A stretch of DNA of 30,639 nt from Candidatus Bathyarchaeota archaeon. Lineage in GTDB: Archaea > Thermoproteota > Bathyarchaeia > Bathyarchaeales > Bathycorpusculaceae. The notes below the pieces were generated by a model that was not told the origin of the DNA, searched no databases, and saw only the letters and a program-made list of their open reading frames with translations. Position numbers and translations under genes: made by a program. Location: assembly GCA_030673805.1 (NCBI GenBank), contig DAOVIH010000002.1, positions 1 through 30,639 of the forward strand, read 5' to 3'. The number at the start of each line of letters is the position of its first letter. Positions within the stretch are counted from its first letter, which is position 1. Positions 25,432-30,639 of the stretch are shown here, one piece after another.

Positions 25432-26064
25432 CTACAAGAAAGGATTACAGCGTTTCTCCTCACACATTGTCGATTTTGGTCCATGTCCCGGGTAGACCAA
25501 AAGAGAATCAGAGAGAGATTTTAGCTTCTCCAGTGAAGTCCTCATGTCAATTTCGGAACTCTCCGGAAAATCTGTTCGCCCTATGGAACCTGCAAATAGC
25601 GTATCTCCTGTGAAAACTTCCTTTTCCCCCAAAAGCAATATGCTCCCAGAGGTATGTCCAGGGACATGCATAACCCTCAGAGTAACTTGTCCAAAACCAA
25701 CTTTCATCCCATCCTGCAGAAGAACGTCTGCAGGCAAGGGGATTCTAGTTAAACCAAAAAAATCTGGTTTATTTCTCAGCCCTGCCAGCATGTAGGCGTC
25801 AGCTTCATGAACTGATATGGGCACCTCAAAAATATCTTTGATCAAGCCATTACCGCAGGTATGATCAACATGACCATGAGTATTGATGACAATCTTTGGC
25901 TTAAGGCTATTTTCCTTTATGAAAGTCACAATCTTTTCAGCTTCAACTCGGCTTCCAAATCCTGGATCAACAATTGCTACTTCCCCAGTTTCTCTGCAAC
26001 TCAGCACGTAGCAGTTTGTTAACAAATCCCCGACAATGAACTTTTGTGCAAACATTATTTTCAT
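25432..26064 (-). CDS. Metallo-beta-lactamase fold hydrolase (glyoxalase II-like)
   Basis: This small zinc hydrolase has the glyoxalase II/ETHE1-like form. Metal ligands are THGHVDHTCG, PGHTSGS, FTGDTLF and YPGHGP, all complete. GLTRIPLPAD and IGRTDFP are typical of this group, which acts on thioesters and related substrates. The frame opens at ATG 26073, but I prefer ATG at 26064 (210 residues, MKIMFAQKF), since it lies 26 bases from the TATA box and needs no ribosome binding site. It is monocistronic. The substrate is not known. Family membership is clear, and a specific glyoxalase role is not. Confidence 0.88.
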   Translation of the reverse strand: MKIMFAQKFIVGDLLTNCYVLSCRETGEVAIVDPGFGSRVEAEKIVTFIKENSLKPKIVINTHGHVDHTCGNGLIKDIFEVPISVHEADAYMLAGLRNKPDFFGLTRIPLPADVLLQDGMKVGFGQVTLRVMHVPGHTSGSILLLGEKEVFTGDTLFAGSIGRTDFPESSEIDMRTSLEKLKSLSDSLLVYPGHGPKSTMCEEKRCNPFL

Positions 26065-26086
26065 CGTTAACATTTTTTAAAAAGGA

Positions 26087-26094
26087 CATATAGT
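26087..26094 (-). promoter_or_regulatory. TATA box of the metallo-hydrolase gene
   Basis: ACTATATG on the minus strand is centred 26 bases upstream of the second in-frame ATG (26064), predicting a leaderless transcript and deciding the start. Confidence 0.5.
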
Positions 26095-26130
26095 GTTTGC
26101 TACTCAATTCTTTAAAAGGTTCAAAGCCAT

Positions 26131-26292
26131 TTGAAAAAACGGCAAACTAACGCTAGATCACGACTGGTAGAAGAACTCGAAAAGGAAGACTGGAAAATAA
26201 TTAGTAACAATAAGGCCATTAAATCGCGAATTTGGCGTCTATCCGGTTCTGGCCAAAACAATCAACCCCACAAGCTTTTTTTGAGCTTCTAG
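26131..26292 (+). CDS. Possible small ORF, 53 aa
   Basis: TTG at 26131 opens a 53-codon frame ending in TAG at 26290-26292. The product starts MKKRQTNARSRLVEELEKED and has a charged helix followed by a polar tail. A TATA-like TTTAAAAG lies about 20 bases upstream, but there is no good ribosome binding site. It ends 28 bases before the coiled-coil gene. It may be a tiny gene of that unit, the remains of a longer gene, or chance. Family not recognised. Confidence 0.28.
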   Translation: MKKRQTNARSRLVEELEKEDWKIISNNKAIKSRIWRLSGSGQNNQPHKLFLSF

Positions 26293-26320
26293 CTAACATT
26301 ACTTGTAGAGTGAGCTAAAA

Positions 26321-27955
26321 TTGGAGGATAACAGTCTGGTCTTGCCTTTCATAGGAGTATCCGATGAAAAAAGAAATTTCAACTTTTCCACCGAGTTAGC
26401 ATTGATTGTTTGCTTAGCTGAGTTGAAGCGAAAGAAGCAAACGCTGTTGAGAACTTCTGAAAGAATAACCAGTATTTCAAAAATCCGTTATCCTGTATGG
26501 GCTGTTCCGTTATGGGACTCTTGTTTATTGTTGGACGGCTTAGCGTCTCTATCTTCAGATTTTGTTTTGAAAGAGCTTAGAAACATATGTTTTTTGGTTG
26601 AAGAACTAAGAAGAAACTCGGTAGTTATTGAAGATTTTTTGCACACCATAGATGAACAAGCTAAGAACTCCGGAAGATTCTCATCCCCAACTAAGATATC
26701 CTTTAAGGCTTTGATAGAGGACAAAGAGTTGATCGGTTTTTTCCGCGAAAACATCGCATTGGAGCTAAACAAAAAAATTGAAATCGATGAAAAAACATTC
26801 GATCTGCCTGTAGAAATCGCTAAGAAAACAGTCCAAGAGAAACTGGAAAACGTGGAAAGACTAATTCAAGCCAGCCAGGCCAACCTAAAGGGGCTAGATT
26901 ACGCTTTACAAAACCTTGTTGAAGAAGAAGAATTTCACAACCATATGATTCTAAATGAACTCGAGTGGCTAAGAGAAAAATGGGTGACTGAGCGTTCAAC
27001 GTTAGAACTTGAAGTGAACAAGAATGTAAAGAACTTAACTGCTAAACTTGAAGCCACTACTAAGGAGATCTTCCAGATCAACGAAAAAAGAACAAGAATC
27101 TTGGAAAAAAAACGCGAAAAACGCCTCCGCAATCTTAGAAAACTTAATCTAAGAAAGGATTTGGTTCGAGACCGGGACAAAACAACTAGATATAAAAAAG
27201 GCTCAAAAAGAAAGACTCGTTGGGCCTACGAGCTCGAAAGGATTGAAAGAGAAATATCCATTATCGAAACAGACATCAAAGCAAATAATGAGATTATCAA
27301 TAAAATTAAGAGAGAAGGAGAAAGGGAAATAAACAAAGCTGAAAAACAAACACGTAATACTATAGCCAAAGAAGAAGAAAAAATCAAAACCCTTGACAAA
27401 CTCTATACCGCCAAAGTTGAGAACAAAAAAGAAAAAATGAAAAAAATAGGTTCTAAGTCGGCCACAATCAAGAAGAACCTTGAAACCCTCAAGAGTGAGA
27501 TCAAAAACGAGGAAACACAGTTCCGCACATGTATAACTTTTGAGTGTAAGCTGAAAAATCCAATCTTAATCAAAATCCCTTTTTACTTGGTGAAATACGC
27601 CAAGGGAAAAAAAGAGAGGTATGAAGTCTTCTCCCCCATGGACCCTGTTGAAAATAAGGGCATTACAGGAGGCTTAAAGAGAGTCTTAAGTCTAGTTTCA
27701 GAGACCAAATTAACACGTTCGGTTCGCCCAAAGTCTAAGAAATTGCACACCACCTTTTGCTCAATTTTAAAGAAGAAAACCAAAAGCGAAAAGGAATTTC
27801 AAGAGTTGATCGCCAGAGTCTTTAGGGATTACAACCTGTTAGAACTGGAAGGTTTTGAAGAAACTCTAGTTAAGGGACTAGAGGAGATTACTAACAAGAA
27901 CTGGATATCCTCTGAGGAAGCAGTTGTCGTTTCAAAAAGGATCAGGGCTGATTGA
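26321..27955 (+). CDS. Basic coiled-coil protein, first gene of the AAA+ pair
   Basis: I do not recognise this 544-residue family. Residues 1-160 form a mainly helical N-terminal domain. About 165-395 is a long coiled coil, very basic in the middle (KKREKRLRNLRKLNLRKDL around 265-285, then KKGSKRKTRW). About 400-544 is a mixed C-terminal domain with IKIPFYLVKYAKGKKERYEV. No signal peptide or membrane segment is seen. The start is odd: TTG at 26321 lies inside TTGGAGG, which is itself the best ribosome binding site, so TTG at 26342 or CTG at 26336 (8 bases after GGAGG) could be the true start. The stop overlaps the ATPase gene start region, so the two are coupled. It probably acts as adaptor or DNA/RNA-binding partner of the ATPase. 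Confidence 0.8.
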   Translation: MEDNSLVLPFIGVSDEKRNFNFSTELALIVCLAELKRKKQTLLRTSERITSISKIRYPVWAVPLWDSCLLLDGLASLSSDFVLKELRNICFLVEELRRNSVVIEDFLHTIDEQAKNSGRFSSPTKISFKALIEDKELIGFFRENIALELNKKIEIDEKTFDLPVEIAKKTVQEKLENVERLIQASQANLKGLDYALQNLVEEEEFHNHMILNELEWLREKWVTERSTLELEVNKNVKNLTAKLEATTKEIFQINEKRTRILEKKREKRLRNLRKLNLRKDLVRDRDKTTRYKKGSKRKTRWAYELERIEREISIIETDIKANNEIINKIKREGEREINKAEKQTRNTIAKEEEKIKTLDKLYTAKVENKKEKMKKIGSKSATIKKNLETLKSEIKNEETQFRTCITFECKLKNPILIKIPFYLVKYAKGKKERYEVFSPMDPVENKGITGGLKRVLSLVSETKLTRSVRPKSKKLHTTFCSILKKKTKSEKEFQELIARVFRDYNLLELEGFEETLVKGLEEITNKNWISSEEAVVVSKRIRAD

Positions 27956-27957
27956 TT

Positions 27958-29694
27958 ATGGCGTCTGAGGAGAAGAGAACGGAAAGAAAACTGCTAATTT
28001 GCCGAGTCTTTTCAAAAGAAGATGCTTTCGAAGTTGGAAAGGAATTAGAGATTCCCTTTTTCGATCGGTTGGTGAATTGTTGGGAGGCCGATAATGATGA
28101 GGCTTCCTTGGAGATTGCAAAGAAAATTGACGATTTACAGCTCAAGAATATATTTGCGAAACACAAGGGAAGAGGTTGGTCTGTCTTTAGAGGGAAATAT
28201 TACACCTATGAAGATGGAGAATTGAAACTGGGAGGTTCATGGGAGAAGGTTCAGGCTGGAATTGCAGAGGCAAACAAGAGATACGACAAAGATTTCGGTT
28301 ACCTTTTAAAACTCATAGCTAAAACTGGAAGCTTTGGGTTGGAAGAGTTTAGAGAAGCGTCCAAGCGCAATATTGATCCCTACCCCATTTTGGAAAGACT
28401 TGAGCAGCTAAAGGTCGTGGTTCCATCTTATAGAAGCGAAGAATATCGGGAGTGGAAGGTACTTGAAGAGACACTTCCATTAGTTCGTGCTGAAGCGGGA
28501 ATCTCAGCTTCCAAGATTAAAGCCAAAGGAGTTACCACAATAGTTGAGAAGAAAGCGACCCCTTTGGAGGATGAACGGAAAAAAATTGCTGAGATGGACT
28601 CGGAATTTGATGGTTACCTCAATGATTTGATTAAGCACAAGCTTAGAGCAACCGTTAATTTTGGCCGGGAGTTTTCCGCGGTTTATCTTGCGGACTATCT
28701 AAGGGGCCTTTTTGGAGATCTGTTGTATTTTGACGGTTTCTTAAGCATTATACAACAGTATGGTTTAGCTAACGTTGAAATCGTAAATCCCCAAGGGAAA
28801 ACCGGAATGAAAACCGGTTGGTCTTTAGCTCTGTTCGGTGAACCCGGCACAGGCAAGAGTTTTGCAACTCGCGACTTGATTTTGGGCGGACTAGGTGGGC
28901 AGGTTCACCCTCATGGGATACCGGGAAGAAACCGTTATTGTGGAGGAATTACGCCAGCCCGGTTCATAAGAATCGGCCAGGCATACGCTGGAAGAGTATT
29001 CAACTTTATTGTGCCAGAATTCAACGATTGGTTCCGTTACTCAGGTATGGTGGACGTGCTAAAACTTGCCATGGAACGGGGCGAAATCAAGTATGAACTG
29101 CACAGAGAAGTGGTCGGCCCGTATCTTTTCGATTCTTTTTTCAGCGTGAACTACAATACTAAAGTCTCAGGTGGAGGTTACGAAGTTAGTATTGGTGATC
29201 CAAACTTTAATGCGATAGAGGATCGGATGATTTGTAGGCTTCATAGCCTCACGAAACAACGTTACGTTGAGATAGCTCAAAGCCAGAAAAGATTGGCTTT
29301 GGGAGAGATAAGCTTTGATGAAATGGCTCAACAAATTAGGGACCACGCCACCTTGGTTTACGCGATTGAGAGGGCACATCCGTTTGTCAGGGATCGATTC
29401 CCTGCGAAACCCGTTATGATCACCGAGAAGATCTACGAAACAATTGGCAAAGCCAGAGAAGCCATCCTCAAAAGGATACCTAAGGATTATCTGAGATTTT
29501 CGGCTCGCATAGAGGGGCACTTAATCAGATTTGCTTGTGCATGTTCCCTTCTTAACTACTTTAGTTCAGATTTGGATTTCATACCAATTAACAAGGACGC
29601 CCTAAAATGGGCAATAAAACTGTATGTTGAAGAAGCTTCAGTGAGATCAAAGGAACAAATCCAAACCCAAGAAATCCTTGATATGTTTAACTAA
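27958..29694 (+). CDS. AAA+ ATPase with MCM-like core and degenerate Walker B
   Basis: The 578-residue protein (from ATG 27958; TTG at 27952 overlaps the upstream stop by TTGA and is an alternative) has an N-terminal region of about 220 residues with winged-helix-like segments (YLLKLIAKTGSFGLEEFREA). An AAA+ core follows, numbered from 27952: Walker A GEPGTGKS (296-303), a Walker B-like NFIVPEFNDW (351-360) with proline where aspartate is expected, MCM-like LKLAMERGEIKYEL (370-383), sensor 1 VNYN (399-402), a possible arginine finger EDRM (423-426) and a C-terminal helical part with ARIEGHLIRF (518-527) like the MCM sensor 2 region. The MCM N-terminal OB/zinc domain is absent. Function unknown. 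An MCM-derived remodeller is the best guess. Confidence 0.82.
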   Translation: MASEEKRTERKLLICRVFSKEDAFEVGKELEIPFFDRLVNCWEADNDEASLEIAKKIDDLQLKNIFAKHKGRGWSVFRGKYYTYEDGELKLGGSWEKVQAGIAEANKRYDKDFGYLLKLIAKTGSFGLEEFREASKRNIDPYPILERLEQLKVVVPSYRSEEYREWKVLEETLPLVRAEAGISASKIKAKGVTTIVEKKATPLEDERKKIAEMDSEFDGYLNDLIKHKLRATVNFGREFSAVYLADYLRGLFGDLLYFDGFLSIIQQYGLANVEIVNPQGKTGMKTGWSLALFGEPGTGKSFATRDLILGGLGGQVHPHGIPGRNRYCGGITPARFIRIGQAYAGRVFNFIVPEFNDWFRYSGMVDVLKLAMERGEIKYELHREVVGPYLFDSFFSVNYNTKVSGGGYEVSIGDPNFNAIEDRMICRLHSLTKQRYVEIAQSQKRLALGEISFDEMAQQIRDHATLVYAIERAHPFVRDRFPAKPVMITEKIYETIGKAREAILKRIPKDYLRFSARIEGHLIRFACACSLLNYFSSDLDFIPINKDALKWAIKLYVEEASVRSKEQIQTQEILDMFN

Positions 29695-29733
29695 TCACCA
29701 ACTGGCCGACCTTATTGCTTTCCGGCTGATTAG
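29691..29733 (+). terminator. Putative hairpin terminator of the coiled-coil/AAA+ pair
   Basis: CTAATCA (29691-29697) and TGATTAG (29727-29733) are perfect inverted arms spanning the ATPase stop codon, with an inner GCCG/CGGC pairing. An A/T-rich stretch follows. It could be a terminator or an mRNA 3' structure. Confidence 0.35.
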
Positions 29734-29799
29734 AGAGAAAAATCTTGTTTCAGCCAACCAAACACCATTAGAATAACAAAAAAATGGAAATCTAGTTTT

Positions 29800-29842
29800 G
29801 AAATAAAGAAAAGGAGGGGTTTAGCCCTTTTTTAGAGGGTTT
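29800..29842 (-). terminator. Probable terminator of the surface protein gene
   Basis: Directly after the minus-strand stop, the sequence reads AACCCTC then a short hairpin-like CCCT/AGGG and a pyrimidine tract CCCCTCCTTTTCTTTATTTC. A T-rich tract of this kind is the usual archaeal termination signal. Confidence 0.4.
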
Positions 29843-30639
29843 TTAACCTGCTATTTTTCGGCGCACTATTAGTACGCATGCTATCGCTGCTATTGCTGCT
29901 ATTATTGCAAATGCTACGGCTAACCATATTGGAAGGCTAAGGCCCGAAACTGTATCTGTACTCTCTGCAACGTCTTCCTGTAAAGTGCCTACGTCTACTA
30001 TAATTGTTCCAACGTCAGTTTCAATGGTAGCAACTTTTCCGGCAGTAGAATCGACTGTTGCGTCAATTGAATCGACTGTTGCGTCAATTGAATCGACTGT
30101 TGCGTCAATTGAATCGACTTTGTCGTCTAGGTCAGATACTGTTCCAGTGAGTACTCCAATATCAGTTTGTACTGTGGCTATGTCACCTTGGATTTCTACG
30201 AGTACTGGATTGATTGCGGCTACGCTGGTCTTTATTATTCCTAAGTCAGTTTGGATGGTAACAAGGTCACCGCTGATATCAACAATCAATGCATTGAGTT
30301 CAGCCACATCAGCTGTGAGCAAGCCAAGATCGGTTAGTATGGTTGCAACACCGTTATCGATTTTGATGACTGCTGCGTTGAGTGCAGTCACTTGAGTTCT
30401 GAGTATGCTAGTATCACTCTTAATTATGGCAACATCGGCGCTAACATCGATTGACATAATTGCTCCGTAAAGAGTAGCGTTCACGTCTTGGATTAGGTCA
30501 GCGATCACATCACCTTCGTCAGTGACTGTGAAGCAATCCCAAGCTGAGACGGCAGTATCGCCTGCTCCATAAAGTGAAACTACGTGTGTGCCAGGTCCGA
30601 ATCCACAACCAACGAATTCAAACTCTAAGTAGCCACTGT
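29843..30639 (-). CDS. Membrane-anchored repetitive surface protein, N-terminal part missing
   Basis: The frame is open through the window edge; GTG at 30508 is merely internal, since coding continues upstream with an Ig-like segment (EFEFVGCGFGPGTHVVSLYG). The visible 264 residues are this beta segment, four tandem 28-residue helical repeats (about VATIQTDLGIIKTSVAAIN), three exact VDSIDAT heptads, further coiled coil, and a C-terminal membrane anchor (LPIWLAVAFAIIAAIAAIA) with a basic tail RRKIAG. This is the layout of a surface stalk: globular head outside, coiled-coil stem, membrane anchor. Similar stalked proteins occur in archaeal cell envelopes. It lies convergent to the AAA+ pair. Confidence 0.85.
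   Translation of the reverse strand, partial: SGYLEFEFVGCGFGPGTHVVSLYGAGDTAVSAWDCFTVTDEGDVIADLIQDVNATLYGAIMSIDVSADVAIIKSDTSILRTQVTALNAAVIKIDNGVATILTDLGLLTADVAELNALIVDISGDLVTIQTDLGIIKTSVAAINPVLVEIQGDIATVQTDIGVLTGTVSDLDDKVDSIDATVDSIDATVDSIDATVDSTAGKVATIETDVGTIIVDVGTLQEDVAESTDTVSGLSLPIWLAVAFAIIAAIAAIACVLIVRRKIAG
30048..30119 (-). repeat. Tandem 21-base repeat inside the surface protein gene
   Basis: GAATCGACTGTTGCGTCAATT occurs three times in exact succession (30048-30110) with the first 9 bases of a fourth copy. Each unit codes for one heptad VDSIDAT, so copy-number change would lengthen or shorten the coiled-coil stem without a frameshift. Confidence 0.9.

Noticed and set aside
30048..30119. 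Tandem 21-base repeats as a CRISPR array
   Set aside because: The copies are directly adjacent without spacers and encode heptads in frame in a surface protein.

Overview
This window looks like chromosomal DNA from an uncultivated archaeon. Visible archaeal hallmarks are an archaeosine tRNA-guanine transglycosylase, a beta-CASP RNase of the aCPSF2 type, an archaeal EF-2, a PAC2-family protein, an Sm-like protein with a C-terminal extension, an archaeal GlmU-like sugar nucleotidyltransferase, archaeoflavoprotein AfpA and an archaeal type IV pilus locus. TATA-like boxes lie about 25 bases upstream of several starts, some apparently leaderless, and TTG starts are common. A TACK-group lineage such as Bathyarchaeia is my best guess. 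It is an inference from gene content, not a measured placement.

Layout. 1-750: a minus-strand unknown gene cut by the window edge, preceded by a 52-codon ORF with a clear ribosome binding site. 894-5140: histidyl-tRNA synthetase, convergent with glutamine synthetase, then an m5C RNA methyltransferase followed by a separate PUA-like domain gene. 5378-8879: EF-2, then a flavoprotein pair (Isf-like iron-sulfur flavoprotein and AfpA). 9040-12580: an RNA-processing group, tgtA - PHP phosphoesterase - aCPSF2 RNase. 12764-13935: a PAC2 protein convergent with an Sm-like protein. 14061-16654: the two-gene glmM - glmU unit that makes UDP-sugar precursors.

16915-25255: a type IV pilus system read on the minus strand. 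The order of transcription is secretion ATPase, TadC-like membrane platform, five single-span pilin-like proteins, a gap of about 400 bases holding a perfect 14-base palindrome, and then the prepilin peptidase. The pilin-like proteins carry many N-glycosylation sequons. The neighbouring glmM/glmU pair could supply sugar precursors for such glycans, but that link is only inferred.

25432-30639: a metallo-beta-lactamase hydrolase, a possible tiny ORF, and then the most unusual unit. This is a plus-strand pair of a basic coiled-coil protein (544 aa) and an AAA+ ATPase whose core resembles MCM helicases. The ATPase has a winged-helix-like N-terminal region in place of the MCM N-terminal domain, and the Walker B aspartate is replaced by proline. 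I do not recognise this pair as a named system. The window ends in the C-terminal part of a membrane-anchored surface protein with tandem 28-residue repeats and a 21-base DNA repeat. I found no tRNA, rRNA, CRISPR array or insertion sequence.
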